DNA of 64,000 bases. Origin: Cyclospora cayetanensis. Lineage: Eukaryota; Apicomplexa; Conoidasida; Eucoccidiorida; Eimeriidae. The stretch is taken from the NCBI RefSeq assembly GCF_002999335.1, contig NW_020312118.1:23991-87990 (forward strand). Direction: 5' to 3'. Below the pieces are notes generated by a model that saw nothing but the letters and a program-made list of their open reading frames with translations, had not been told where the DNA came from and did no database searches. The translations under genes and the position numbers were made by a program. Below are positions 34,126 to 47,200 of the stretch, one piece after another; the first letter of the stretch is position 1; every line of letters starts with the position of its first letter.

Positions 34126-37100
34126 ATGCCCCTGAGGTGTCATCGAGACTCAGCTTTGCCCGCCAGTTGCCCAGTCAGGCATCCAGCAGCAGCACTCGTA
34201 GCAGAAACACAGCCAGAAGCGCACAGGTGGAGCTTCCTCCTTGCAAGGTCACCGCAGCGTGCAGCTACTGTCCAGAGAAGAAGCGGCCCATCCCCGCGGT
34301 GTTTGCGCATTGGGGCAGTAGCAGCTGCCTGTGTCGCCGCGCTGCAGCAGCAGCAGCAGCAGCACGCCTGCGTGCTCGGAAATAGCGATGCCAACACCCT
34401 CCACTCCTGCACAGGCAATCAGCTCGCTCGGCTCCCTCTAGTTCCAGGACGCTCTGGACCTCTCTCCCCCCCCCACGGCTCACACACTTCGTTGGGGGCA
34501 GCAGTGTACCTACAGGAAATCCTGGAGCTCGGAAGAAGCACGAAGATGTCGCCTGGCGTTCTCGGCGGGATCGAAGTGTCCTCCTCAGCAGAAGCACCAC
34601 CAGCACCAACACCATCAGCCCCAGAGGACTTTGTGCAGCTGGATCGCGCTTCCTTTTCGCAGGAGAAAGAAGTGACGTTTCTTCGTGTGCCGCTGCAGCA
34701 GCTACAGGAGTACTCCAAGGCCCTTCGGAAGTGCGCAGAGTCTGCACTGCCAGCCTTTTTTACGCTGCTTCCCTTGGGCTTCGTGTGGCTCATGCTTCTG
34801 TTGCTAATACACAGTCCCTGTGGGAGTTTCTGGTGCTGAGAAGAAACTCACAGCTGCCACTGCTGATGAACGTTTGCGGCTGTAGGTACCTCCTGAAGGG
34901 AAGAAACCTCAAACCCGTCATTCCAGACCTCGAGAAAGAACAAGAGCAACAGCAGCAACAGAGGGTGGTGGACTCCCCAGGCGCAACAGAGCAGACGCTG
35001 TCGCAGCAAGAGCAGCAGCTCCAGCACAATGACGGTTCTGCATCTCCCAATGGCAAACCGGAAGAGTTCAAATGTCTCTTATTGGATCCTGCTATCGGAG
35101 CAGGCACGTAGCACAACACTCCATGGCCTCAGCCACGTTAGCAGCTTCCAGCGTGACGGTCTGGCATTGCTCGGGGTGCCACAAAGCACACACTGTCTAC
35201 GGCTACTCTCTCACTGTTCAGCATGCATCTTTCTGCTGTGTGTATCTGCTCAGATCTGGCAGAACTGCCCGACTCCCTGAGACAGCTGGTGCAAAATTCT
35301 GGGATTCGTGTGGGGAGGCATCGGATATCTGTTGGCTATGACAATCTCTCAGCTCGTGAGGGAGTGCCACCGGCGTTTTCGTGCTAAACTTGCTGAGATG
35401 CGGCCTCTTACATGGCTGTTACTGTTGAGGGCTGCTCGCTTTCCGCGGCTCGTACTGCCTCTGTACTTACTCGCTGCTGCGCTCATACATCGCCGTTGAA
35501 TGCTGGCGGCTCGCTTTTACTGGGAAGGGTGGTATGCCTGAGGAAGTCTGCATTTGTTTGAGCGCTGCCTCCTCATCCTTTTGAGCGTGTCTGCTTGCGT
35601 GTGCTGCGGCTTCTGCACTTTTGGCTTCTTGGCAGTGGAGTGTCTTTCCGCATTAATGCCAGAGACTGCGGAGGTGCCGCATCGGTTCGAGTGTGTGGGG
35701 CATATCGCTCACCTGAATCTCCCAGCCACCCTCCTTAAGTTCAAATATGCCATTGGGCAAGTGGTCCTCGATGTCCGTTGCTGCTACCGGCGCACATCTG
35801 GTGCTGAAGAAAAAAGGGGCTGTACCTTGCGGAGCTACGAAAAATCACGACTTTGTTGCTGCTGTTGCTGGCCATGCCAATGCTGCTGCCATCGCTGATT
35901 TACTGAAGGGCGCTCTTGCTGTTGCTGCAGCCAGACCCTTTTTGCCTGCGGCTGCGCTGCCCGCTCACTCCAAGTAGCATTGCCAAAGCTTCAGGCTTAC
36001 CTTGATGGGCGCGTTTACTGCCGATGGTGTGACAAATTCTGATGCAGAAGCATCCTCAGCTGCGCACGGTGGTCTTGAAGACGGGCATTGGCGAGAAATG
36101 GAGAGAACTGCAGTTTGAGCTTCTCGCTGGCGAAGCGGACTACGTCGCTAAAGTAGTGAGCTTGTCGGCAGCAGTGGCAGTTTGGACAGGAGGTTTAACG
36201 TTGGCGGCGTCTGCGCCGACGTTTGAGCATCCACTCGGGGTGATATTAAAGCTGCTGACTCTGCATAGTATATTGAGTGAGAGGAAGACGCTTCGAAAAA
36301 TACTCCACGAATCCCTGGGCTTTAAATGTGCTGAAGTCGTGGCAGCACCTCTGGGAGGTTGTGGATTCTGTGCAGTCTGCAGTGTGCCTTGCATGCCGCG
36401 CAGAAAGAAAGCGACTTGGTCTTTGAAGTGGACTACGCAAAAGCGTTTTGGAACTCTAGGTGAATTTCGTCTGGTGCTGATGATTCTCGTGTTGCTGTAT
36501 CCGTAGCGTCTCCTGCAAGCGATGGCCTTTCTATTTGTGCTCCTATGGCTGCTAGAAACTTGTATGCACATGTGCCGCTTCGTGGGGTCTGCAGGCTTTC
36601 GTGTGAACGCCAGCGCATCACAGCTCTCATTCCAAGAGACGCAGTTGTTTGTAAGCGCATCTTTTATACGGGTGTTCTCCTTGATGACTGTCGATGATCA
36701 GCAGCAGCAGGACCGCGCGTGTTTGTGCATTCCTGGTTGCTCTGCTCCCGCTGCTCCTCCAATGGTGTAACGTGGTCATGGTTGTGTGCCCCATCTCCAG
36801 GCTCCTAAGCGTTGTTTGATTTTCCCGTCCTCAACGGCAGCACCTCTTTTGATTCTCTATTGCGTGTATGTATATCTGCGTGCCGCCCGTCTGCTGCAGT
36901 AGACGCTTTTGCGGGAGTTGGAGCATTCGCCATCTTTCTGGCTCGCAGCGGTTGCGTTGTTGCTGCAAACGATGGAAATCCTGCCTCTGCAGCAAACATG
37001 AAGACAAATGCGAAACGCAACCGAGTGAGTTGAGTGTCCTGCTGTCAGTGCTGTTGAGGCCGTTGTCTCCTAGACGCCAAGATGAGTGAGCGGCTGCGTC

Positions 37101-38328
37101 GGCATTTCCACGAATTGATGCTGTGCAACTCGCTTTGACAGAAACCATGTCCTCACTTTTCGAAGTAGAAGTCCTACTGTCTATTTCATAGGTCTCTGCG
37201 TTGGTGGAGGTGCACAACCGAGACGCACGGGAGTTCCTTAGAACCCAGGCACAGCCAGAGGCCATTGCGGCCCTCCTGCAGAAGCGTGTGCAGGCCAGAG
37301 GAACCTCAGCCCCCCCAACATCAGCTCCAAGAGTACTGGCAGCTGAAACAGGGCATGAAGTGCAAACCCCTGTTGAGGTTCACGTGCTGATGAACCTTCC
37401 GGAACTGGCAATTGAATTTTTAGGTCTGCCTGTGCTTCCCTCTGCCTGCTACATGTTTCCTTTCGGCGGTGTGTAATTGCTGCTGCACGTTCAGCTTACG
37501 GGCCGTGGCGAACAGCTGCCTGTACAGATGAGGATCCAGCAAATGTAAGTTCCCGTCATCTTTTGTTGTGGGGCCAACTGGGTGCGCTGTTGTTCAGACG
37601 TATTCCCAGGACTCTTGAGCCGGACAGAGCCGCACTCAAAGAGATTGCGCCCTGAAGCGAGACTAAACAGCGACGCAGCAGCCGCAGAGAAACTTCGAAT
37701 TGCCAAGTGGCGCGTGCACTGCTACGCTTTTTGCAGAAACCCTAAGCCCGAAGAGGAACTACGGGTGAGATGTCCAGCATTGCTGTCCACCAGCTGTGGA
37801 TACGTGTGTTGACAGGCCCACATGCATGATAGATAAATAAGTGCGTGCAGACCTGCGTGCCGACACGTATGTTTGGACACGTCTGTGCTTAAAGCCATAA
37901 GTCAAGAGCCTTTACTCGAGTTCGGATGGTGCTGTGCCGCAGCCGCGCGTGGAAGCTGCCCTTGGCTGTTGGCCTGAGCCAGTTGACATACAAGAGGTTT
38001 GTCACTCCGTAACAACCTTGCAGCTATGTGCACTCTTCTTCCCTTTAACCTGGAACCATAGGCTCCTGCTAAGGCGAAGCTGGTCGTCTGCAGGGGCAGT
38101 GGCTTTCTCAGGACACGAAAGGCTCTGGGCAAGCTCCCCTGCAGCACCGATCCGTACCACGCGGGTTGTTTCTTGTGTGGCCCCTGGTGTATGTACACTG
38201 CACTGCAGGTAAGGGACGTGGCGCCACACAAGAGGATGTATTGCATTGCCTTTGATATACCGGTTTCGCTACTTCGGGACGAGTCCAAAGCAACTGTAGC
38301 TCAAGAACAGGCAGAGAAGGAACCTTAG
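34126..38328 (+). CDS. TRM5: tRNA (guanine-37-N1)-methyltransferase
   Basis: TRM5 uses S-adenosylmethionine to methylate G37 next to the anticodon, preventing frameshifts. Thirteen exons: 34126-34730, 34886-35103, 35254-35355, 35636-35772, 36048-36155, 36404-36459, 36595-36650, 36900-37024, 37192-37423, 37495-37544, one ending 37764, 37943-37996 and 38209-38328. Family blocks: FVQLDRASF and KYLLKGRNLKPVIPDLE (N-terminal domain), FECVGHIAHLNL with YAIGQVVLD, LRTVVLKTGIG, FELLAGEADYV, FEVDYAKAFWNSR, DAFAGVGAFAIFLARSG then AANDGNPASAANMKTNAKRN (SAM site), VEVHNRDAREFL, VLMNLPELAIEFL, and VRDVAPHKRMYCIAFDIP. The N-terminus has a long low-complexity extension with a Gln run. An insert of about 50 residues precedes the MNLP motif. 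The intron after 35103 appears to be GC-AG. The start of exon 11 is unresolved. The start could also be the in-frame ATG near 34545. Confidence 0.9.
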
Positions 38329-39390
38329 GAACGTTGCGGCCGAGCTATGGCTTGCCACCAGTTGCCAGCTCTCCAAAGGGGTTTCAGCACAACTATACGA
38401 CCAAGGGAAATCGCCCTTGATGCAGAACACTGTAGGAACAGCGGGGAGGTATGGTGTGCATCGCAACAGCGCGAGGGGAGCCCAGCCCTCCCATCCACCA
38501 GCCAGGATGCCCAACTCTGAAAGCGACGTGCTGGTGCAGTACATGTCAGCCTTTCTGGCTACTGAATAACAGTATTGCTTCACTTATAGTGCAGCACTGC
38601 ATTTTGTGACGTGGGGAGCTCAAGGTGCGGCTGCAGCAGCACCTTTCGCCTCCATGACATCCCATCCGTCGTTACTCACTCTCCTGCAAAGGCAAGTATA
38701 TTCTTGACCTTTTCTTCTAAAGGCTTTGTGAGTGGATATTTTGAGAAAAGAGCTACTTACAGGTATGGGGGCCCAAAGGGGAAAACAAACTCATAGAATA
38801 AAGGAAGTCGGCGTTACCAACGGCTTACTGTTCCACCTTTTTGCACCCACTCATGAAAGGCAAACACGGTGCATGCAGGTACAAGGAACGCCGTAATTAT
38901 ACTGGGCGCAGGCAAGAGTTAAGCGCTGCATACGGCGTGTTTGCGCAAACCGCATAGCCCAGCTGAAATAGATGGGCCATCAACAAAGCACACTGCCTCT
39001 GCAGAGCTTCAGAGACAAAGTCGCTGAGCCTCATAAATGGGCCCCCTAGACCAGGCATCCTTCAACGAAGGCATTGGAGTTGCAGGCAGCTGCAGCCGTC
39101 GAGACTGCTCTGTGCCTCTTGCAGCCAGCAGCCTCGTGGTGCTCTCGAGCGACCCGAGACTTCCTGGCGCGCTCTCTCGGGACATGCAGCCCCATTAGAG
39201 TATGCAGACACTGTAGTGTTCCGCGATATACAGGTACACGTACCATTTCCTAAAAGCAGCAATATTCATCTTACTTGTGTGCGTGTGTGCCGGTCTGCAC
39301 GTCACACTTTTTTCGCGTCACAGGTCTGCCAAAATAGCCCTATTGGGTGCTCGCTCCGGGCACTTTCTCATCTAGAGTCTATCCCGCTTC
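38329..39390. other. Intergenic, no recognisable gene
   Basis: Only short open stretches without family motifs. It separates convergent genes TRM5 (+) and the coiled-coil membrane protein (-). Confidence 0.5.
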
Positions 39391-40673
39391 TTAGGTGGCC
39401 CAAATACATGGCACCACAGTTTCAATAATGCTCTGTGCTGCGTTGTGGAGAGGCTGACAATCAGCACAGGCCTTGAGAACCGCCAGGCCGTCTGCACGCA
39501 GGAGCGCGTTGCAGCAGCGAATCATGACCGAGACATGCGCCGGTTTGTTGCTGCTGAAGGCGGTATCTATCTCCTGAAACAGTTGCTGCAGCTGCTGCAA
39601 TAGCGCGTGTTGTTCCTCCAAACGTGCAGGATCCACTGCCACCTTCTGCGCTTTACGCTGAGGCCCAGATGGTTTCCTTGCCGTGGGTGCTGCATCCGTT
39701 GTTGCACCTGTTGCCTCTTGCGTTGCTCCTTCCGTTGCCTCTGTGTCTGACTCGCCGCAGCTACTGCAGAATGCCCTGCTAGAGTCCGTTATTTCATGTA
39801 ACCGTTCGAAAAGACGAGAGCAGCGCGCCTCCATCTGCTGCTGCTGCTCCTGTAGCTCAGCTGAAGGCTTTGCTGCAGCTCGCGCCTCTTCTAGGGCTCT
39901 CGCTCTCTCTGAGACACGACAAACACACTAAAAGGGACTTGCCGCACTGCAACGTAGCCTAAAAATACTGCAGATAAGGCGTTCTGGCAGAAGTGCTGCT
40001 GGATTGATTCATTGCACTCGTGAGGGCGCTTACCAATGTCCTCCTTGGAAGGCCACAGACGTATCTCCTCTTCATCGCTTGAATCGTTTACCATAGCTTC
40101 CAGGAATGCAGCACAACCGTGAATATCTTTGCTGCTGCTGCTGCTTGCGTTGCACCCAGTGGAGGTGTAAGGTACCCTCTTTTCTTGCTGAGGCAACCGC
40201 CTCTGCTGAGCTCCTCCAGCTTCTTCAACTTTTCGGTATAGTGGAGCTGTCCCCTCACCCCTGCTCTCCTGAACATGCTCCACATTTCGATCCACTTGAT
40301 GTGGCATATCATGTAACTGTTCTAGCAATGACTGTATGTACACTTTGGAGGCAGCTATGGCCACAATAATTACAACGCCCACACAGATTCCAACAGCCAA
40401 GAAAATAAAGAATGTATTCTGTTGCTGCTGCCGCTCGTGCTGCAGTATCCTTTCCTCCAGCAACGCAGTATACGCCTCCAGGTTCCTCAGGGCACTCGTG
40501 TCATCCTCATTATATGGAAGGCTGCAGCTGTGGGGGCTGCTGTGGTCGTCAGTGCTGCCAGCACCAATGCTGCATTCTGCGCGAGTGTTCACTGCTGCTA
40601 TTGTTGCCCTTTCCAAAGCGGTAGCAGCAGCAATGATGACAAAGAAAATCCCAGACGGACAGGTGAACTTCAT
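39391..40673 (-). CDS. Membrane-anchored coiled-coil protein, function unknown
   Basis: Two exons: 40673-40034 and 39908-39391 (donor ATTG|GTAAGC, acceptor TCTCAG, phase 1), about 385 residues. The ATG opens a likely signal peptide (MKFTCPSGIFFVIIAAATA). About 60 residues later a short helix LEERILQHERQQQQ leads to a membrane segment FFIFLAVGICVGVVIIVAIA. The part after it is Gln/Ser-rich with an acidic DSSDEEEIRLWPS motif, then a charged helix ERARALEEARAAAKP, an Ala/Thr-rich linker, and a helical C-terminus (MIRCCNALLRADGLAVLKA, SIIETVVPCIW). The C-terminal block looks like a folded helical domain but I do not recognise it. Placement in a secretory or organelle membrane is inference from the N-terminus and the membrane segment. 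Confidence 0.7.
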
Positions 40674-40881
40674 CTTGGATCCAGGAATACCTGGGGGCAA
40701 CACAGCGGAGGGGCCGCTGCGCTTTGCTGCTCTTGCTACAGTACCAGAAGCAGTACAGCAGCCCTAGTAGTCTGATAGCTAGCAAATTTGATACTTATCA
40801 CGCGTCAACGCCAAAAAAGGAAATCGACTCTCTGCTGTCCCAACCCTATGGTGGCCCTAGGACCACCAAGCGCAGTTGCAA

Positions 40882-41376
40882 CTAGCGAGCAACCTCAACT
40901 CTATAGGCACTCAGATACATAAATGCGAACAAATGCAACAAATTACATTTGTTCATTGAGTACAATCTTGTCTCAAGTATTCTGCGGACTCGGTAAACGC
41001 AGCAGTAACTGCTGTGGCTGCAGCCAGGTGCGGTAGCTCCTACACAGGGCCCCCCGAAAAGGGCCCCTGTCCTACGCATTCTCACCAAGAACGTTTCATG
41101 GTATCGTGACGGGTCGTCGTTGTTCATGTTTAGAAGAAGTGTATTGCTGTGTGTGTAGTCCGTTAAATTTCTCTGAAAAACTTTGCTCATCGTGTACCGC
41201 CGGTCCTTCTGAAGAAGTGAGGAAGGCGAAAATTGCAGGGCAAGTTCTACAACGCACAACAGCCAGTAGATTGTCGTAAACACGGCCTCCTGCACTAAGG
41301 GCCGCTGCGGGTATGTACTTTTGGTCTTTAGGTGTTGGAGGTATGTGTGCACGAAGGTATGACTACGGTATGCCAA
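40882..41376 (-). CDS. Possible exon or small gene, unrecognised
   Basis: An ATG-led 164-codon frame. The middle part reads like a real protein (SKVFQRNLTDYTHSN, LLLNMNNDDPSRYHETF) with a hydrophobic stretch FTTIYWLLCVVELALQF. The last third (Cys-rich, after VRM) looks like intron or noncoding sequence read through. No family is recognised and no further exon could be joined. It lies beside a repeat-rich region. Confidence 0.25.
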   Translation of the reverse strand: MAYRSHTFVHTYLQHLKTKSTYPQRPLVQEAVFTTIYWLLCVVELALQFSPSSLLQKDRRYTMSKVFQRNLTDYTHSNTLLLNMNNDDPSRYHETFLVRMRRTGALFGGPCVGATAPGCSHSSYCCVYRVRRILETRLYSMNKCNLLHLFAFMYLSAYRVEVAR

Positions 41377-41639
41377 CTCTGTTGCCGGTCACGCTACACA
41401 TGCGCACTTACTGCTACACTAGGTGTACTTGGTAAAGATCTATCTACACCTTCGCTCTATAATGTGGCTATCCTAGCATACTGGCTATGGTAGACTAGGA
41501 TTAATTCAATTCAATAGGAACAAACGATGTCCTTCTGTGCTCAACTGGCTATGACTGCTTAGAGGGTACAGCAACGCTCAACATAGCGGCCCCCTTCCCC
41601 TCATGCCAGAACCTGAGGTGTGAGGGGAAGAAAGGAAGA

Positions 41640-44220
41640 GATCTTATGAAAAGAAACTGAATAGCGTTTATTTGAGCTTAATATTGGGTTTGTAGCAAAG
41701 TATCTCGCACTGAAGACTCAAAGTGGACTGTAGCACTTCACTTAAGTCTCCGTGGGGAGGCCCTTAGCTGAAGAGAACGCAGTCTGAAGAAACAGTGGTT
41801 TAACGTTTGCTAAAAATGCTCTCACCTTCCCCTGCCTGCGACCCCAGAGCTCCCAAGATGAATGTCATGGGGTGCACCATCTGAGCCCTCCAAGCAGTCA
41901 CAGCTTGTTTCACAGCATTAAACATGCACACAAGATAGTCTTTTTTAAACCGATAGATAAGGCAGAAATAGTCAAAGCAACCAGCAAATCCTTTGCTACC
42001 TCATAGGTAGGCCAAAGAGTGTAGCACAGAGTGCTCAAGTATGACTTAGTTCTTCACATTTTCCCCTTCTATTTCAATCACATGTTCACGTACTATGTAC
42101 CTGTAAGTCGAGACCAGTTGCATGCAGTGCAGCAGACGAACTTCCGGCCTGTCGCCACTCTGCAGGCAGGCAAAAAAAAACTATTAACCTTGAAAATGAG
42201 AAAAACCCACGTGTGCATCAATCGCCGAAGTTGGGCAGACGGGTAAGAAAGCCACACACACTAGCCAACGGCGATAAAAGGGGAGCAAGCCAACACAAAA
42301 AAGGCTGTACCAACGCGATGCTTCGCTTTTGTTCGGCAGGCTGACATGCATGAGTCTCCTGATACGATAAAACAGAAGGAAAATAAAGTGCTTCTTCTGA
42401 ATATCGGAACCACATCAGTTCACTTGTGATTTTTGCCTCATAGAGCCATTTCTGCATGCCCGCTCGACAGGTGCATTCAACATTATCTATTCCAAACCCC
42501 CAGAAAAGGCACAAGGAAGAATGCATGGACACCGCAACAAAGGGTGCCTGTGCACACATCTGAGTGTAGAGAACGCCGTAACGGCAATGACAAGTAACTT
42601 TTCGAGCAATACCCATGAGTGAACGTAGCTGTTCCTGGCAGAGTTCAACGGCTGGGGAACTACAGACTCTAACGTGAGGAATGGCGTTCATGGCAACAAA
42701 CACTGTCAGACAACCAAAGAGGGCCTCAAATTTTCCAGTCAAGGAAACCCTACCTGCTGTCCATTCATCCACTGAAACTACGATTCTTTCTATTTCAGAA
42801 GAAACTCATGTCTAGTGTCCCCTCAGCTCTCACTAGTTCATAACTTCAGCACCTTTGCGGTTCCCTGTCGATTCTCTGCCGCCACGCGAATGACTTGCCT
42901 GCTCGACCAAGTGGCCAGACACTTCTGGGCCTTTTTAACTTCAATATGAAGTTAGTATTGACAGTTCTGCAGCATTATCAACTTCTGGGAGAATTGGAAG
43001 AGGAACACCGCACATTGCCATTAGAGGAGAGGGCTCATAGTTCTAGCCAGCAACCGTGGATGATTTCTTTCGGGTATCTTTTAGCGCACCTTGTTAAGCA
43101 CGCCGATCCACCAAGACTGAAAATATAGGCTCAAAACTCACAGTCACCATAATTCTGTTCTTTTCCTTTGATATTTGCTCACCCATTTGCGTGCACTAGA
43201 CAGCTGTTCCCCAAATCGCTCTGCTGAGGGCAGCCGGTGAGGTTGGACCACTTTCTCCACACCGAAACCAGAGAAGGGTTCCTCAGTGAGGAGCGGGGAT
43301 GCAGGGAGAGCACGAGTAGACAAGTATAGCATCGTAACATAAACTCACTCAGCACAAGCAAGAATCTCAAGCCAAACAGTTCGAAGCGTGAAGGTGTAGA
43401 GTTGGATAGACTCTTTAAGTGTGCGGGTGGTGCGATCTGATTGTCCATCTGCCTAAGGGTGGTTCGCAGCTGCCATTTGATGGTGTGTAGGCATGCCGTA
43501 CATGCTCACCAGAATAAATTTTGTAGTAGTATTTCTGGAGACACCGTGAAGCTTTCAGACGCACGTTGAAACTAACCGAGTTACTTCCTGACCCTGGACC
43601 GAGATAGGGCAAATGAAGAGATGGAAATATTTGCTGAGTCTGTTGACGAAGATGTGGATGCTATCATGACCCTTGATCTCCAGCAGTCCAATAATAAAGT
43701 CCATGATCAAAATAGTGCATGTCCCCTCAGGTCTTGGATGGCTTTACAAATGGCCTGGTTCTAGGATTTTGTGACTTAAGCTTCTGAGAATCTATGCACG
43801 GTAGCGCATCCTCCAGCACGTCGGAATGTCTTCTAGGCCACCAGAAGGATCGTGGAAACTCCTTTTCTAAATTGAGCTCCACTGCGTTTTGCGCAGAAGG
43901 GCATTACGGAGCGAAGTCGGGATGTTCAGCTGACACACTCTCTTCTTTGTTTGAAGCCGTAGCACGTCATCATCAATGTGGCAATGTTCCACCCACTTAC
44001 CATTCTGGGAGTGGCAATTATGTCAGAAGCCTGGATTTCAAACATGCAAGACTTGCGCAATGCTAGTGGAAGCCGAGAACCGTCATCGACAAGAACTGTA
44101 GCGCTGCACAGAAGTGAATCCATGGGGCCTCACGAAAGTGCGTTGGCCACTACGCCGGCGATATTCTTGATTTCCTTTACACGATGAGTTTATACTGCAT
44201 GAGGCACCCAAGAAAGCGAA
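41640..44220. repeat. Duplication copy A
   Basis: This segment is related over about 2.6 kb to 50600-53240, same orientation. Outer parts are diverged (roughly two thirds matching by eye) with indels, for example ACACACACTAGCCAACGG here against GCACATACTAGCCAACAA there, and GATAAAACAGAAGG against AATAAAACAGAAGG. The inner part 43257-43709 matches copy B with no difference that I can see, and similarity stays high to about 43840. Frames such as 42218-42772 (-) are open here but interrupted in copy B, so they are probably not genes. The nature of the repeat is unknown. A transposon origin is possible. Confidence 0.8.
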
Positions 44221-47200
44221 CTTCGCTTCAGTGATCCAAGTCCATTTCCTACTTCGTAGCATACAATATGAACCCTAACTGTTCCTCCCCTCATTTGGGA
44301 AACTCTGGGGGACGTAGCAGCCGAAGGAGAGCACCCTTGAAAAATACTCCGCATTTCTGCTACGTTTGTGTGGCCTGGAGTTAAGTGCCTTTTGTACTAG
44401 ACAGATAAGAAGCGCTAGGGGAAAGGCTAGTTTGGTCTTGCACACTTTTTGTTTCGAGGCAGCAACTTGACACTATAAGACAGTGCAAGAAACACGCCTA
44501 ATGAGGTCTAAATTATTGCGCGTACATGTGGCTCGCCGAATGCCGCTGGTCTAGCGTAGCTATCCTACATATACGGCCCTTGTGGAACGGGCCCTTGGAT
44601 ACCTGCTCTATGTTCGTTACAGATGTTCGCAGGTACAAGCCGCTCATGAAATATTTTGTGCACAAAATGAGTCTTGCTCTAGCGCTTCTCACGCTCAATA
44701 TGCTCACCTGCTAGCCGCATGAACGTCCTCCGCTTGCCAAGCCTGTCTGGCGAACAGACAGTGGTGAATTAATGTAAAGTTTTATATACCCCTGCCCAGT
44801 TCATCCGGCAGATGAACGCAGGCTCTCTATCTTAGAGAGCTGTCTCCACTGTTACTTTGGAGGGCCCCGTCCGTCGACAGTGGCGCATGAACGCAAGAGA
44901 TAAAACGCCCTACAATGCAAGTTCCAGAACGCAACACGGCATATATATTTATGTGTCCTCTCGAACAAGCGGCAGACACTGTAGCCTGCCTCCAACACCT
45001 CTGATGGGCCACAGAGAAAGCATGCTGGATGCTTCCAAGCGCCCAGCTGTAGCTTCCTCATCACGTTCCTTCCCATCCACACCATCTACATAACCGTGTG
45101 CTTCTCACGGAGAAATTCGAAGGTTTAAGAAGAAGCATTGTCCTCTGGCCTTTTTTTAAATCCAAAAACCGAATACACTGTGCGTGCACTGCGTATCCCT
45201 TCCTGGCCTACAATGTCTGCGTAATACCCCACTGCAGAAGCATCACACAGACAGGATATGAACACAAGCCAGTTAAAGGTAGAACTCCTTCCAAAGTCTC
45301 AACACATCTGTATTTGAACCCTTATATCTTCGAAGCCCTCAGTCCACACCCAGGAGACCTTCAGCAGCCGCTACTCGTTGGCATGCTGTCCTGCACAGCT
45401 GACGCCCTCTGACTGCAGCGTCAGCGAAAGCCTCGCTCCCAAAGCTCGAAGAGGGTTTAATGTATGCCATAGGCAAATCCACGCACACTTATTATTTTTG
45501 GCAGTGGTCACGACACCACTGACTACGTCTTCCAGGTGCGTCAGAAACTCATCCTTGTCTTTCAAGATCTGAGGTAAGGTACAGAATACAACAAACTCAG
45601 GCATTCCAAAAGGGTGCGAGACGCTGTGGAGGTAGCTGCACTTTATGAAGTCCCAGGACAGTACTAGAAAGCCACGTATCCAAGAAGCCCTCAGGCAACA
45701 GCTTGAAAAGGCGCTTTTCGTCCACCCCAAGACATAGTGCTACCTCTCTATAGAGCCAAACTAATAAGCAAAGACAAAAACAGTTCGAATTCAGGGACTT
45801 GAAGAAAGCTCACAGCATCTTCATCCAAGTAAATTGGCACACCTATGTTCCTCTGCGAAAATAGCACAAAGCCGGGAATATCGGTTTTCTAAGTCTCCTC
45901 TTCCCCTCTTCAAGTGGCGTACAGCCCGACGCTGAGGTCCAACGTACTTCTGACTCAGACAGAGTTGCTTGCTCCTCCAAGAGCCTCTGGGGGGATTTAA
46001 AACCTTACCGGTTGGCAGACGACAATCACCACATCAACCCCGGGCAAATGGCACACCGAAACTCCTGCAGCACCAAAATATTGAACCACCCGGACAGGAC
46101 TTACTTCTTGTCGCGTCCCTTGCATCAACGCACCTTGCTCTCTCCTGCTTCATGTCAACAGCCGTTAGAAGCACGAATCGTCTTACGCTGCCACATAAAA
46201 AATGACGCTACTAATGAACTGACCTCGTCCTTGTTTGATGATACGTTCAAGCTCCTCCGCTACCTCTAGCTGTAGCACAGATGGGGCATTCAGCAAGCAG
46301 AGATTAGGAGAAACTGGAAAACAGTTTCATTTTGCCACATCCAAGTACACCTATATGAGGACCCTGAAGGGATCAAGTCAACACATGGACGCGCTGGAGT
46401 CAATCCGAAAGAAAGCCTGCCGCAGGTGGCTACCAGAGATTCAGCGAGACAAGGGGTCGTGCATCCGTTACGAACACTCCGACCATGTCCCTCAGCACGC
46501 AATTTCCCTCGCAGCTCAGCAGTACGGGGCTTTTTGATGAACGACAGCTGGAGAGCGTGCACAGCGTCTGTTTGTTGTTGTTTGAATTATTTCTTTTGCT
46601 CTCACGGGGACCACGCACATTCGACAATACTGCTTTCTCCTGGCGTAAAGGCAGCGAGGGTTTTATGCGTTCCGGAGTAGTGCGCGCGAACAAGGAACTG
46701 GACTGGAGGTTGCTAGTCTCTGAGAATACCACACGCGCGACAACCCATCCCACAGCGGATAAAAACAAAGACATATAAACGCCACAGCCACAGAGCCCAC
46801 GCAGCCGATGGTACCCTCCGCCATACATATGCACTACAAGAAGCGGTAGCGCTGCTGTACAGAAGACGTCAGCCGTAAATTGCTGCGAAAAAGCCTTGTT
46901 GGTGTTCGTACGGCAGAGTCAGTTGGGCTGGCCACTACGCTAGAAGAGCAGACACCACCCGCACACGTGCACTCTCACTCTGTACAAAAAGCTCGCCTAG
47001 GCTATGCACTGTCATTTTTAGGGCCGGATTTTCTGCAGCAAAATACAAGCAACACCACATATGAACCCTTCAACTCTAGCCAGAAGCACCAGGGCACGGA
47101 AGGCTCGAAGTAGGCAGCGAAGCGCCCAGTCCTCAGTTCAAAATTCGTTTCAGGAATCCCCCTTGATTGACGCATTTGATGTGCTTCGCCTTCCTGTCCT

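Noticed and set aside
35773..36047. Open frame with Ala-rich sequence between TRM5 exons 4 and 5
   Set aside because: It lies between a phase-0 donor and acceptor, and family homology continues directly from YAIGQVVLD to KHPQLRTVVLK, so it is an intron.
42218..42772. 184-codon minus-strand frame as a gene
   Set aside because: It starts without ATG, and the matching stretch in duplication copy B is interrupted by stops, so there is no sign of protein conservation.
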